Assembly: GCA_903851035.1 (NCBI GenBank)
Contig: CAINND010000061.1
Coordinates: 1-61,114 of the forward strand
Direction: 5' to 3'
Source of the DNA: an uncultured Acidobacteriota bacterium
GTDB lineage: Bacteria; Acidobacteriota; Terriglobia; Terriglobales; Acidobacteriaceae
DNA: 61,114 nt
This document shows, one piece after another, positions 50,540-60,699 of the stretch (position 1 is the stretch's first letter; the number at the start of each line of letters is the position of its first letter). Both the position numbers and the translations under genes were made by a program. The notes under the pieces are model-generated. The model worked only from the letters and a program-made list of their open reading frames with translations, was not told where the DNA came from and ran no database searches.

Positions 50540-51709
50540 GTGCAGATCAGCCCATTGCTAACCCGCTCGCCGCAGGAGCGCTTCTACCATCCTGAGCTCG
50601 ACATCCTGCGCTTCGCCGCTTTTTTCCTGATCTTTCTGCACCACTCCATTCCTCACTTGCCGGACTTTTACAGCAAGATGGGCGTGGGGCCGGTGCTGAC
50701 CACGGCGTTGTGTGCGTTGGGCGCGGCAGGGGCATTTGGCGTGCAACTGTTCTTTTTGCTCAGCGCCTACCTGGTCACAGAGCTGATGCTGCGCGAGCGC
50801 GCGCTGCGCGGTCAGGTAGACCTGAAGGCCTTCTATCTGCGCCGCACTTTGCGCATCTGGCCGCTGTATCTGTTCTTCCTCGGCTTGGCGTGGTCCATGC
50901 AGTGGTGGGTGCCGGGGCAGCACATTGGATGGCCGGCGATGCTGGCCTTCCTCGGATTGTGCGGCAACTGGTGGATTGTCTTCGAGGGCTTTCCCTCGTC
51001 CATCATCTTTCCACTGTGGTTCATCAGCCTACAGGAGCAGTTTTACCTTGTTTGGCCTGCCTGGATGCGGCGCCTGCAGTTGCGCGGGTTGCTGCTGAGC
51101 GTTGCGGGGCTCATCGCGGCAGCCAACGCGGCGCGCTGGTACCAGGGCGTGCATCACACATGGGAGTCGAAGATATGGACCAACACCTTCACCCATCTGG
51201 ATGCCATCGCCATGGGCATCCTGCTGGCTGTGCTGCTGGGCGGGCAGGCTCCCAGGCTGACCAGGCTGCACCGCGCCGCTTTATACATGGGTGGAGCCGT
51301 ATGCTTCGTGCTGGCCGGCAGCTACTTCCGCATCAAGGCCGATCCGCTGACCACCGAGCGCATTCTGATGGGATATCCGGTGGCGGTGCTGGGTTCATTG
51401 GCTCTTTTCCTGGCCACCTTGCGCCCGCAAGCAGGCGATGCGAAGGCGAGCCCCGGGCGGCTGACTTCGGCCTTGCTTTACCTGGGGAGCATTACCTACG
51501 GGCTGTACGTTTTCCATGTGCTTGGGCTGATGATCAGCGACTACACGGTGGCTCATCAGGATTCCAGCCTGGGGCGGTATCTCTTCCGCAACACGGTGGC
51601 CTTTGCCGTCACGCTGGTCTTTGCCGCCATCAGCTACCAATTCCTGGAGCGGCCCTTCCTGGGATGGAAGCAACGCTTTAGCCGGGTGCAATCGCGTCCG
51701 GGGAGATAA
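50540..51709 (+). CDS. Acyltransferase-3 family membrane protein
   Basis: A 389-residue polytopic O-acyltransferase with about 10 helices. The family opening HPELDILRFAAFFLIFLHHS includes the catalytic-type His, followed by GAFGVQLFFLLSAYLVTELM and AFYLRRTLRIWPLYLFFLGL (R-x10-R-x-W-P-L-Y motif), and the terminal YQFLERPFLGWKQRF. Such proteins acetylate or acylate surface polysaccharide, lipid A, or peptidoglycan-linked sugars. GTG 50540 has AGGAG eleven nt upstream; in-frame ATG 50495 has no ribosome site but cannot be excluded. Confidence 0.87.
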   Translation: MQISPLLTRSPQERFYHPELDILRFAAFFLIFLHHSIPHLPDFYSKMGVGPVLTTALCALGAAGAFGVQLFFLLSAYLVTELMLRERALRGQVDLKAFYLRRTLRIWPLYLFFLGLAWSMQWWVPGQHIGWPAMLAFLGLCGNWWIVFEGFPSSIIFPLWFISLQEQFYLVWPAWMRRLQLRGLLLSVAGLIAAANAARWYQGVHHTWESKIWTNTFTHLDAIAMGILLAVLLGGQAPRLTRLHRAALYMGGAVCFVLAGSYFRIKADPLTTERILMGYPVAVLGSLALFLATLRPQAGDAKASPGRLTSALLYLGSITYGLYVFHVLGLMISDYTVAHQDSSLGRYLFRNTVAFAVTLVFAAISYQFLERPFLGWKQRFSRVQSRPGR

Positions 51710-51778
51710 CGAGGTTAATCAGGCTGCGACTTTGACAGGCGCGAGGCCGCTGCCTAGGATGTTTGCCATGGAGGAGAG

Positions 51779-52498
51779 ATGAAGGAGAAACTTGTGCTCG
51801 CACTTACCCTGACGGCCGCAACCATGACCATGTCCCAGACGCAGAGCTTTGCAACCAACTCCGGCGAGGTGAAGATTACGCCGCTGGTGCATGCCAGCAC
51901 AATGATTGAGGCCGCGGGCCGCACGATCTATGTGGATCCGGCAAAGCCCATCAAACTCGACGGGCTACCCAAGGCCGACCTCATCGTCATCACGCACCTG
52001 CACGGAGACCACTTTGACCCGGCGGCTATTGCCGCCCTGCGCAAGCCGGAGACGGTGATCATCACTCCCGCCAACGTGGCCAGCCTGTTGGCGGGCGCCA
52101 CTACCATGGCCAATGGAGAGACAAAGCTATGGCAGGGGTGGACGATTGAAGCCGTGCCGGCCTATAACCTTGTACGCGGCCCCGTGCCGGGACAGCTCTT
52201 CCACCCCAAGGGGCGCGACAACGGTTATGTGCTGGGCTATGGCGGCAAGCGCTTCTACTTCTCGTCGGACACGGAGGGCGTGCCGGAGATGCGCGCGCTC
52301 AAGAACATCGACGTGGCCTTCATCTGCTTCAACCTGCCCTACACGATGACACCCGAGGAGGCGGCCGACGCCGTCCGTGCCTTCCACCCGAAGGTGGTCA
52401 TCCCCTATCACTATCGCGGCTCGGATCGCGAGCTTTTCCGCACGAAGCTGGCGGGCAGCGGTGTAGAAGTGCGCATGCTTGAGTGGTATCCAAAATAG
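51779..52498 (+). CDS. Exported UlaG-like metallo-beta-lactamase-fold hydrolase
   Basis: A 239-residue protein with a weak signal-like N-terminus (LVLALTLTAATMTMSQTQSF) and an MBL domain. The zinc motif is H73-L-H75-G-D77-H78 (ITHLHGDHFDP), with later metal ligands in FSSDTEG and VVIPYHYRGS. The compact 'metal-dependent hydrolase' layout with IYVDPAKPIKLDGLPKADLIV is that of UlaG/YtkL-like enzymes. The substrate is unknown. GAGGAGAG precedes ATG 51779. Confidence 0.87.
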   Translation: MKEKLVLALTLTAATMTMSQTQSFATNSGEVKITPLVHASTMIEAAGRTIYVDPAKPIKLDGLPKADLIVITHLHGDHFDPAAIAALRKPETVIITPANVASLLAGATTMANGETKLWQGWTIEAVPAYNLVRGPVPGQLFHPKGRDNGYVLGYGGKRFYFSSDTEGVPEMRALKNIDVAFICFNLPYTMTPEEAADAVRAFHPKVVIPYHYRGSDRELFRTKLAGSGVEVRMLEWYPK

Positions 52499-52521
52499 TT
52501 TTTGGGTATAGATGCAAATTG

Positions 52522-52553
52522 AAAGGCCCTGCGCGGAGAGCGTCAGGGCCTTT
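52522..52553. terminator. Bidirectional terminator
   Basis: A perfect 10-bp stem AAAGGCCCTG/CAGGGCCTTT (52522-52553) with a 12-nt loop, placed between the convergent MBL-hydrolase gene and the coiled-coil protein gene ending at 52583. Confidence 0.87.
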
Positions 52554-52582
52554 GTGTTGAGAGGCATGAGCCAGCGGCGCGC

Positions 52583-53008
52583 TCAGTAGCGTACGCAGCG
52601 CCCCGGAGTGCCCATGTCACAGACGGTGCCAAGCTGGCAGTCCTCGGTAGTGGCGCAAATCTGCATGCAAGCGCCGGTTACCTGGTCGCAATTGTAAGGG
52701 GCGCAATTGCGCGAGCCCTGACCGCTGGCGCTGGTGCGCAGATCGTTGCTGCAGTGCGGGAGAGCGGCCTTAGCCTTGACGGCATCGGCTTTCAGCTGCT
52801 CAATCTGCTTTTGGAGCTGCTCCACCTGCTGCTTGAGCTTTGCATTTTGCGCACGTAGAACTACAACTTCATCCACCTTGATTTGGCGCGTGGCGTTGTT
52901 GGTTGGCGTTGTGGCCGGCTGGAGGTCCATCTTCTTGTTATTCGATTGTGCCTGGGCCATAACGAGCAGGGCGGCAACTGCCAGGACTAACAGCGGGGGC
53001 TTTTTCAT
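52583..53008 (-). CDS. Exported coiled-coil protein with Cys-rich C-terminus
   Basis: A 141-residue protein. Signal peptide MKKPPLLVLAVAALLVMAQA; a coiled coil at about residues 45-80 (VVVLRAQNAKLKQQVEQLQK...); then a C-terminal Cys-rich module (NCAPYNCDQVTGACMQICAT, DCQLGTVCDMGTPGRC) with eight Cys, resembling small disulfide-knotted EGF/EB-like domains. The coiled coil implies oligomers in the periplasm. GGAGAGAACGGA precedes ATG 53008, so the upstream extension is rejected. Confidence 0.75.
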   Translation of the reverse strand: MKKPPLLVLAVAALLVMAQAQSNNKKMDLQPATTPTNNATRQIKVDEVVVLRAQNAKLKQQVEQLQKQIEQLKADAVKAKAALPHCSNDLRTSASGQGSRNCAPYNCDQVTGACMQICATTEDCQLGTVCDMGTPGRCVRY

Positions 53009-53197
53009 TCCGTTCTCTCCGTTGTTGGGAATCCCTTGGTGTATCTTCCGTCTTGATTGCTGTCGGTCCTCACTCCGGCACGCAGTCGTTTCCTGACGGA
53101 AGTTGCTCATCAGAACATAAAAATGGAGTCAGGGGCAAGAGAGCATGTAAATAAAGACATGCTAAATGGCAAACGCCAAAATTATGTACCAGGTCAA

Positions 53198-53791
53198 TTA
53201 CTGCACCTGCTGCAGTCGTGCAATCAGCTTTTGCGCCAGGTTTTCCTCGCTATCGGTCCACAGCACGCGGCCTGTGGTGTGGCAGCGCTGCTCCACGCGG
53301 TGGGTAAACTCGATGAGCGCGGCGACGTTGGCCTTGACGCGCAGAGAGTCCTCGCCGTTCAGTTCGAGACCTTCATGCAGGAAAGGAAAGTCGAGGCCGA
53401 AGTTGATGAGGATGTGGCCGCTTTCGGCAAAGGCTCCGTCGTCGAACTCAGGTCCCTGCGCGGTGAAAGTGACCTTCTCCGGTTGCAGCACCCACTCATG
53501 GCTGTCGGGATCGAGCACCCACAGGTCCCACCAGGCCTCGACCGTGAGGGCGAAGTCGGGCTGCGCGTATTCGGCCAGAGCGGTGATGGCCGCGTCAATG
53601 CCGTCGCCCGGATCAAAGCCCTCCTCCAGCACACTGGGCTCACCCCAACTAAGCGGCTGCACGCTGGCATAGTGAATGCCGGGACGCGACTCGGAAAAAG
53701 GGAAGCAGCGCAGAACCTCGGCCAGGCGAGGCAGCATCTCGTCGGGGGCAAAGCCCGGGAACCAGAAGCTGAGGCGCAAATGATCGGCCAT
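53198..53791 (-). CDS. Hypothetical protein of unknown family
   Basis: A 197-residue cytoplasmic, acidic protein rich in aromatic residues (LRLSFWFPGF, DFALTVEAWWDLWVLDPDSHEW, LINFGLDFPFLHEGLE). GCAAGGAGATTTCTC is an excellent ribosome site for ATG 53791. I recognise no domain. It stands alone beside the tRNA-Glu locus. Confidence 0.75.
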   Translation of the reverse strand: MADHLRLSFWFPGFAPDEMLPRLAEVLRCFPFSESRPGIHYASVQPLSWGEPSVLEEGFDPGDGIDAAITALAEYAQPDFALTVEAWWDLWVLDPDSHEWVLQPEKVTFTAQGPEFDDGAFAESGHILINFGLDFPFLHEGLELNGEDSLRVKANVAALIEFTHRVEQRCHTTGRVLWTDSEENLAQKLIARLQQVQ

Positions 53792-54004
53792 GAGAAATCT
53801 CCTTGCGGCGCGCTGAGGCGCACGATGCTTTTATGCTACCAGCCGGGAAGCGTTTCATCGGCATGGCGACCGGCGGTTGTCTTGTGCGGCGGAAATTCAG
53901 CGGGCGCCACGGGCTGTGGCATTGCATCAGCACATCCTGTGTTTTGACACTGAGCACTGTGGTTGTTAGTATGAAAAGAGCTAGTTGATTGCCTGCCACG
54001 CAGC

Positions 54005-54082
54005 GTCCCCGTCGTCTAGCCCGGCCTAGGACACCGCCCTTTCACGGCGATAACGCGGGTTCGAATCCCGCCGGGGACGCCA
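54005..54082 (+). tRNA. tRNA-Glu (UUC)
   Basis: A 78-nt gene including encoded CCA. Acceptor stem GTCCCCG/CGGGGAC (7 bp), anticodon loop CTTTCAC giving anticodon UUC, and T-arm GCGGGTTCGAATCCCGC. Its 3' end serves as an integration site (see the 13-bp repeat at 55194). Confidence 0.97.
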
Positions 54083-54086
54083 AACA
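54074..54086. repeat. att core, left copy in tRNA-Glu 3' end
   Basis: GGGACGCCAAACA overlaps the last nine bases of tRNA-Glu (with CCA) and four beyond. The same 13-mer recurs at 55194-55206, bracketing 1.1 kb of foreign-looking DNA. Confidence 0.65.
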
Positions 54087-54127
54087 GGAATCATCGCCAG
54101 AAATTCCCTCTAACAACTTGAAAAACA

Positions 54128-54424
54128 ATGGAGTTGAGTCGGTTCCAAATGCCTCGCCGTCAAATTCTATCCCGTTGGGGAAAAGTGTCTTTTGAAGACG
54201 CTGACGCTGATCTAAGGCTATCGGAGCGCAACAAGGCTGGTCTGGAACGCGCAAGAGCACAAGGTAACATCGGTGGCCGTCCGAAGGCTGAAGATGCGGA
54301 ACCGAAGCTGGTGGCGAAGGTCGGGCGGCTCAGGGCGCAGGGGCAGAGCATACGGGTTATCGCCGAAGCTGTTGGGAAGTCACCGAACACCGTGCAGCGG
54401 CTTATGAAGGCGGCTGGCAATTAA
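54128..54424 (+). pseudogene. C-terminal fragment of a serine recombinase (resolvase/invertase family)
   Basis: A 98-codon frame whose residues 33-98 match the C-terminal helix and helix-turn-helix DNA-binding region of resolvases: SERNKAGLERARAQGNIGGR followed by PK, then GQSIRVIAEAVGKSPNTVQR. The catalytic N-terminal domain with its Ser nucleophile is missing; the first 30 codons are unrelated. It lies 46 bp after tRNA-Glu, so it looks like the decayed integrase-type gene of an element inserted there. It could still be expressed as a small DNA-binding protein. Confidence 0.75.
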
Positions 54425-54460
54425 GATCGTTCTTCAAGGAGAAGACACCACAATCACGCT

Positions 54461-54976
54461 ATGGAATTGCAAACTTTAGATCGTCTTGCAAAGGAAGAGG
54501 AAAAAGAAAATCGAAAGAAGAAACTCAGTAGGAAGTTCGGCTTAGCATGGATTGGACTTTGCCTCCTGATTTTCATTGGCGATAGAGTCGTTCACGGCAG
54601 CAAGGGCGAGGAGTACCACAAACAAGTACAAAGGGAGTTTTACGCGATTGCTCCGCTTCCTTCTGCATCCGCTATGTTTACGACAGATCACTATTCTCCT
54701 TGGAATTCGCATAAAGCCGATGTGTACGCCGGATACAAGACAGACTCACCGTACCCGGCTATTCATGACTTCTACGATCACGAATTGCTGAAACTTGGGT
54801 GGCATCAGGTGGAGGATCGTCCATATCCGGCTATGGGCAGAGACTCAGGTGGCCGTCAAGTCAGATACTGCAAGGGCGAGCTTTCAGCTTGGCTCGCATA
54901 CGCAGGTGCTATCCCAGATGATCATGGATGGAATTACGCCTTGGACGTGTCTTGGGGCGTCAACAGATGCAAGTAG
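54461..54976 (+). CDS. Hypothetical single-pass membrane protein in the tRNA-Glu element
   Basis: A 171-residue protein with a Lys/Glu-rich N-terminus (LAKEEEKENRKKKLSRKFG), one membrane helix (LAWIGLCLLIFIGDRVV) and a polar outer domain with a Cys pair. Base composition is clearly AT-richer than its neighbours, which fits foreign origin. It follows the recombinase fragment by 36 bp, inside the att-flanked interval. No family recognised. Confidence 0.65.
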   Translation: MELQTLDRLAKEEEKENRKKKLSRKFGLAWIGLCLLIFIGDRVVHGSKGEEYHKQVQREFYAIAPLPSASAMFTTDHYSPWNSHKADVYAGYKTDSPYPAIHDFYDHELLKLGWHQVEDRPYPAMGRDSGGRQVRYCKGELSAWLAYAGAIPDDHGWNYALDVSWGVNRCK

Positions 54977-55072
54977 GTTTCAGAGGTCGTGATATTGGCG
55001 TCACAAGTAAGAAACAGCCAGCCACAACTCATTTCAGCAGACGGTTCAACACACCATAGGGATATAGAGTCT

Positions 55073-55105
55073 GGCCAGAAACCCGCGTGGAATCTGGCCT
55101 GTTTT
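55073..55105 (+). terminator. Hairpin inside the element
   Basis: 7-bp stem GGCCAGA/TCTGGCC (55073-55099), 13-nt loop, then TGTTTTG. Confidence 0.6.
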
Positions 55106-55193
55106 GTGGTCTCCTAAGCCGAAATAAAGCTCTGGCGCAGGGTTTCAAGGGTTTTCAGAGCTGTCAGGAGGGTGTTCCAACTGGAATTCGTCT

Positions 55194-55206
55194 GGGACGC
55201 CAAACA
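55194..55206. repeat. att core, right copy
   Basis: A second copy of GGGACGCCAAACA. The upstream ten bases (GAATTCGTCT) partly resemble the tRNA T-arm side (GAATCCCGCCG), as expected of a degenerate tRNA 3' end left by site-specific insertion. Confidence 0.6.
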
Positions 55207-55291
55207 AAACAAACAACTTGCTGGTTCTACTACCTCCGTCCTTAAATCCGCGCATAACTTGAGTACAATATCGGATTGACGGGAGAGGTGT

Positions 55292-56266
55292 ATGTCGCAG
55301 GACAGGCCATTCCGCACGACTTCGAATGGGAACGACCCATCCCGGCCGATGGCCGATGAACGCCCCACGGGTACAGTCACCTACAAACAAGAGTCGCTGA
55401 TCTTTTCGCAACTGCTGGCCGCGGTGGCGCTGCTTGTTGTGCTCCCATACCTCGTACTCTTCTTCGAGCGGATTGATACGGTTGGATATTGGTGTGCCGT
55501 GCTGGTGATGCTCTATGGCCTGTGGCGTGGTTTTTTGGTTTGGCAGTACAGCAACGCTCTTCGCCAATACAAGCTGGCGGAGCGGGATGCGACGGCGGCC
55601 GCTCCGGTTATGCCGAAGCTCTTCTGGAACTACGATCACTTCGTTTTTCCGGCGGTTGTGGTCTTTTTGCTGATCTTTGGATACTTCCAGTTTGGCAGAG
55701 ATAAACTGCCATCCGCCTTGCAGGAGTCCGACTCCCGGACGAATTACGTCAGCCCGCCCAGGCCTGTACCCTCAGCTGAATCAAGCGCCCAGGCAGCGCC
55801 AGCCACGCTTGCAAGCCCAATGAGCGGGATCGGCAACCAAAGCTCAGGAGTGGCTGCCCCGACGCCCTCCGGCAGGGAAGAAGCAAGGGCCGAAGCCCCG
55901 GCCTTGAGATTGCCGGAGCAATGGCATCCCGCTGGTGCCGGCGCTACCCGCTCCCTCCGCGTTGAGGGAGAGCATATCTATGGCAGGACGTTGCTTCGCG
56001 AGGAAGATGCTCGGGCGGGCAACTCCATTGTGATGGACGTGAAGAAGCGAGGGGGGAAGTATGTGGGAGAGACCACGCTGCATCTGGTCTCACGCAGCGG
56101 CCAGGGTTGCACCGTCCGCTGGCCCACCGAGCTTTCCGAGGTCACTCCTGACCGAATCGAAGGGCGCAGCATGATTCCTCCCGGCAGCGCAACCCTCGAC
56201 TGGAACACATGCAGCTATTCCTTACCCCCGGAATGGAAGTCTTTCACCTGGCTGCCAATTCGATAG
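55292..56266 (+). CDS. Hypothetical protein with three membrane helices and a periplasmic C-terminal domain
   Basis: A 324-residue protein. Helices at about residues 38-58 (FSQLLAAVALLVVLPYLVLFF), 65-83 and 115-133 (VFPAVVVFLLIFGYFQFG), then a Pro/Ala/Ser linker (about 140-210) and a C-terminal beta-rich domain with two Cys (QGCTVRWPTEL, WNTCSYSLPPEW). GGGAGAGG precedes ATG 55292. No family recognised. It lies just outside the right att copy. Confidence 0.7.
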   Translation: MSQDRPFRTTSNGNDPSRPMADERPTGTVTYKQESLIFSQLLAAVALLVVLPYLVLFFERIDTVGYWCAVLVMLYGLWRGFLVWQYSNALRQYKLAERDATAAAPVMPKLFWNYDHFVFPAVVVFLLIFGYFQFGRDKLPSALQESDSRTNYVSPPRPVPSAESSAQAAPATLASPMSGIGNQSSGVAAPTPSGREEARAEAPALRLPEQWHPAGAGATRSLRVEGEHIYGRTLLREEDARAGNSIVMDVKKRGGKYVGETTLHLVSRSGQGCTVRWPTELSEVTPDRIEGRSMIPPGSATLDWNTCSYSLPPEWKSFTWLPIR

Positions 56267-56685
56267 TCGGTGAGCAAATGCGATCATTGACTGCTGCATC
56301 CCCGGTTAAATGGACGTCGGGCATCTATCTGGGTGAAGCCTCATTCATTCCTGTGTCCATTCGCTGGCGAAGTAGCGAACCTAGCCGGTTTAACGGTTAC
56401 GCTGCCGCATTTTGAGAAGAGATACACCACTTTCCTGGTGTGTGGTTTCCCACTGCGGACGCAACATTACAGTTTGACAAAAATGTTGCAATAATCAGTT
56501 GACTCCCATAATGGAATTCGTTTTAATTCAGGAACTTACTGCTTAAGATATTTTGGGTAGCTTTAGTCCTACTTCCATCTATTTATTTCGCACTTTTGCT
56601 TCCCCTTACCCTTCCTTCGTGCTGGCAGGCGCTGGCGGGGCATCATTCCAACCTCAATCCCAGATCAATGTATGCAGGAGTGCTG
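56267..56685. other. AT-rich upstream region of the S53 protease gene
   Basis: This 419-bp region should hold the protease promoter. TTGACA occurs at about 56474 and CATAAT at about 56506, but the spacing is wrong for a sigma-70 pair. TTGCAA with a TAATGG at 17-bp spacing is a weak alternative. No supported gene lies here. Confidence 0.4.
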
Positions 56686-56783
56686 ATGAACGTGCACCGA
56701 ATCCCCCGACTGACAGTCAGGACATTGTTCCTGCTGGCGCTGGCCCTGATACTTTCCACGGCTATGTTTGCCAGAGTGAACAC

Positions 56784-56833
56784 AAATGCCTATCCCACAG
56801 CCCGCATCAAATGCCTATCCCACAGCCCGCATC
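56784..56833 (+). repeat. Perfect 25-bp tandem duplication
   Basis: Copies 56784-56808 and 56809-56833 are identical (each begins AAATGCCTATCC and ends CCGCATC). 25 is not a multiple of 3, so one copy reads in frame with the signal peptide and two copies do not. Confidence 0.95.
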
Positions 56834-59800
56834 AAGGGCAAAATTGATTCCAGCGTGCGCGTTCAAATCGCGGGCCATGTGCCCGGCGTGGTCAAGAACG
56901 GCGCAGCCAAGGACATGGGCCGCCTGGCTTCCACCACGCAGGCCGGCAGCATGGTAATGGTGCTGAAGTCCAGCGATGAGCAGAAGCACGAACTGCATCG
57001 CGTGCTGGACACGATGCACGACAAGAACACCTCGAACTATCACCAGTGGATGACGCCCGACGAGTTCGGTCAGCACTTTGGCGCCCACGACGACGATATT
57101 GCCGCCCTCAAGAGCTGGCTCACCAGCCAGGGCTTCACCGTGGAAGACGTCAGCAAGAGCAAGCGCGTGCTGCACTTCAGCGGCACCACCGGCCAGGTTG
57201 AGAAAGCCTTCAACGTTGAGATGCACCAGTACAGCGTGAACGGCGAGACGCACGTTTCCAACGATCGTGAGATCTCGGTGCCGAAGGCGATCAGCCCGCT
57301 GGTGGCTGGCGTGACCACCCACAACTTCTTCCGCAAGTCGCATATGGTCAACAAGACCACGCTGAAGCAGGTGAAGGCTTCACCGGATTACACCTCCAGT
57401 TCCACCGTTCACTACGTCACGCCGAAAGATTTCTCGGTCATCTACAACACGGCTCCGCTGCTCAATGCCGGCATCGACGGCACGGGCTCCAGCATCGCCG
57501 TCGTAGGCCGCACGAACATTCTGCTGAGCGACGTGCAGACCTATCGCCAGATGTTCGGCCTGAAGGTCAACGATCCCATCTTCATCCATGCCGGCCGCGA
57601 CAACGGCGGCGAGCCGGGTGACGACGGCGAGAGCGATCTCGACGTGGAAATCTCCGGCGGTTACGCTCCCGGAGCGCAGGTTTACTTCGTCATCGGCACG
57701 CCCACCTTCCTGGTGGACGGCATCACCAACTCGATTGAGTACATTGTTGAGAACAACCTTGCCGACATCATGAGCATCAGCTACGGCTCCTGCGAAGCGG
57801 TGGAAGGCACGGGCGGCAACGAGTTCAACCTGCAGGCCTTTGAACAGGCGGCGGCGCAGGGCATCAGCGTCTTTGTGGCCGCTGGTGATAACGGCCCCGC
57901 CGGTTGCGACAACCAGGGCAGCCAGACCTACGAGGTTCTCGGCTATGCAGTCGGAGGCGAGGCTTCCACCCCGTACAGCGTTGCTGTGGGCGGAACCACA
58001 CTTTACGGTGATGTCACCACTCCGACGAACTACTGGAACGCGTCGAACTCCCAATACTTCAACTCTGCCATCGCTTACATCCCCGAGTACCCGTGGAATG
58101 AAGCCAAGGCAGCCAGCTTCATCCCCTCCGGTGATACTGGCAGCGATCTGTGGTCGGGTAGCGGCGGCATCAGCGCCTACTACCTGAAGCCGGCCTTCCA
58201 GTTTGGTCCCGGTGTGCCCAGCTCTGATCCGACACTGGCCGGCGGCAATTGGGTTGCCAGCGTCAACATCACGAATGCGGGCAGCGGCTATGTCACTGCT
58301 CCCACTGTGACCTTCGGCACCGGCTGCACCAATACCCCGGCAGCCACCTCCACCATTAGTGGTGGATCGGTGACCGGAATCACCTTCACCGGTTATAGCG
58401 GCTACTACCAGGGCCTGAACTGTACCTCGGTTCCGACAATCACGTTCTCGGCAGCGCCCAGTGGTGGTACCACTGCCACGGCTACGGCCGTGCTTGGCCC
58501 CATGCAAAACCCGGCTCCGCTGGTTACCGGCGTGCCGCACCGTTACATTCCTGACGTATCGCTGAACGCTGCTTCGGGGCATGACGCCACGATGTACTGC
58601 AGCGAAGGTGTTTGCGAATACACCGTCTCTGGCAGCACCCAGACCCTGCAGGATGCCGGACTGGTCGGTGGCACCTCGGTAGCCGCGCCCAGCATGGCCG
58701 GCGTCCAGGCGCTCATCAACCAGGCAAACGGTGGACGTCAGGGCATGCCCGCGTACATCTATTACTCGCTGGCTAACGCTGAGACGACTGCCAACTGCGC
58801 CTCGGCACTGCCTCCGATGGCTAGCTGCTCCTTCAACGACATCACGACGGGCGATAACAAGGTCTGCGCCACTTCTACCTGCACCACCACCACCGGAACC
58901 AAGATTGGTTTCAGTGCCGGTGTGGGCTATGACTTGGCTACGGGTCTCGGTTCGGTGAACGCTGCGAATCTTGCCAACAATTGGAAGAACGTGACGTTCA
59001 ACAGCTCCAGCACAACGCTGAACCTGTCGCAGCAGTTCAACATTCCCTACGGCACGCCGGTTACCTTCTCCGGCACGGTGGCGCCTGGTTCCGGCTCGGG
59101 CACTCCGACCGGCGACGTGGCATTCATCGTCAGCCAGGGCGCGATGGGCCAGACGATCAACATCAATACGGGCGCATGGAATGGCTCGGGTGCATTTGCC
59201 ACGCTGAGCGGCGGCAACTACACGGAAACCCTCAGCAATCTGCCTGCGGGCACCTACACGGTGACTGCGCGCTATGCTGGCGACCAGACCTACGGCTCCA
59301 GCCTTTCGGCTCCCGTCACCGTGACGGTTCTGCCGGAAGTGACCAGCTCGATCACCGTCACTCCGCAAATCATCAACCAGTCCACCTGCACCCTGACCAA
59401 CGGCTCGACGTTCGCGTACGGCTCGCTGGTTTGGATTGAGGCAACGGTTGCTGGCGTCAGCGGCCAGGGCGTACCCACCGGAACCATGACCTTCACCGTG
59501 GATGGCAACGCTTACACCAGCGTGCCGCTTGATCCCAACGGCAACGGTTACCTGGTGGCTGGCACTCTGCCGTCCTCGTCCTGCCTGTACGATTACATCT
59601 CGGCCAAGGCTCCGACACTCTCCGGCGGCTCGCACACCATTGGCGTGTCTTACTCCGGCGATTCGACCTTCCCGGCCTCAACCGGCTCGACGACCGTCAC
59701 CATCACTCCGCTTTCGGTGACTCCGACGCTGACCACTGGTGCGACGTATATCAACACCGGCGGCGCGGTGAACTTCAACGCGGCCTTTACCACCAGCGCG

Positions 59801-60699
59801 CTGACCGGAACCACGGCCCTGAACTCCGGCCCGACCGGAACCGTGACCTTTACCGATACGACGACCAGCACCGTGCTGGGAACCGTTGCGGTAACGCCTG
59901 CGGTGGCCTTCAGCGGCAACATCTACACCTACTCCGGTGCGGCTCTGTTGAACACCACGGGCATCACCACGGCGGGTGCACACTCCATCACCGCAACCTA
60001 CTCGGGTGACTCGAACTACGCCGGCACGACCTCTGCGGCGGTAACGGTCACCGTAGGAACCTACACGGCAACGTCGCTGGCAATCACCTCGAGCGCCAAC
60101 CCGACGACGCTGAATGGACGCCCGACGTTTACGGCGACCATGACGCCCACGACGGTCACCAGCGGCACCGTGACCTTCTATGACGGCACCACGGTGCTGG
60201 GCACCGGCACAGTGGGTACGGGTCACACCGCTACCTTCCGTCCGGCCAGCGGCGCTGCCTTCTGGGGCGGCACGCACAGCCTGACTGCGGAATACGGTGG
60301 CTCCACGACCTACGCTGCCAGCATTTCGCCTGCCTTCACGGAGACGGTCACCAAGGGTACGGTCACCATCCTTCTGGATGGCGGCAAGAACACCGGCACG
60401 GTGGGCAGCAACTTTGCCTTTGCCGCTGTGCTCACGCCTAGCCAGACGAACGCCACCTACGCTCCCAACCAGAGCCAGGTGAACTTCTACGCGGATGGCA
60501 CGACGTTGCTCGGGTCGGCGACTCCTGGCATCTTCACCACCGCCCAGGGCGGTTACAACCTGTGGTCGGCGTCGATCACCACGAATGCTCTGACGGCGGG
60601 AAGTCACGCCATCACCGCTAGCTATGGTGATATCAACTACACCACGAACACCTCGGCGGCCTTCAACGTTACTGTCACGGGATCGGCGGCCACCATGGC

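Larger units (their letters stand above)
54977..55291. other. Gene-free right end of the tRNA-Glu element
   Basis: A 315-bp stretch with a terminator-like hairpin at 55073-55105 and the right att copy at 55194-55206. No coding sequence is supported. Confidence 0.5.

Noticed and set aside
57380-59635. 751-codon minus-strand open frame
   Set aside because: It lies exactly antisense to the S53 protease and its composition (Arg/Gly/Ala-rich, no domain) is that of a GC-rich shadow.
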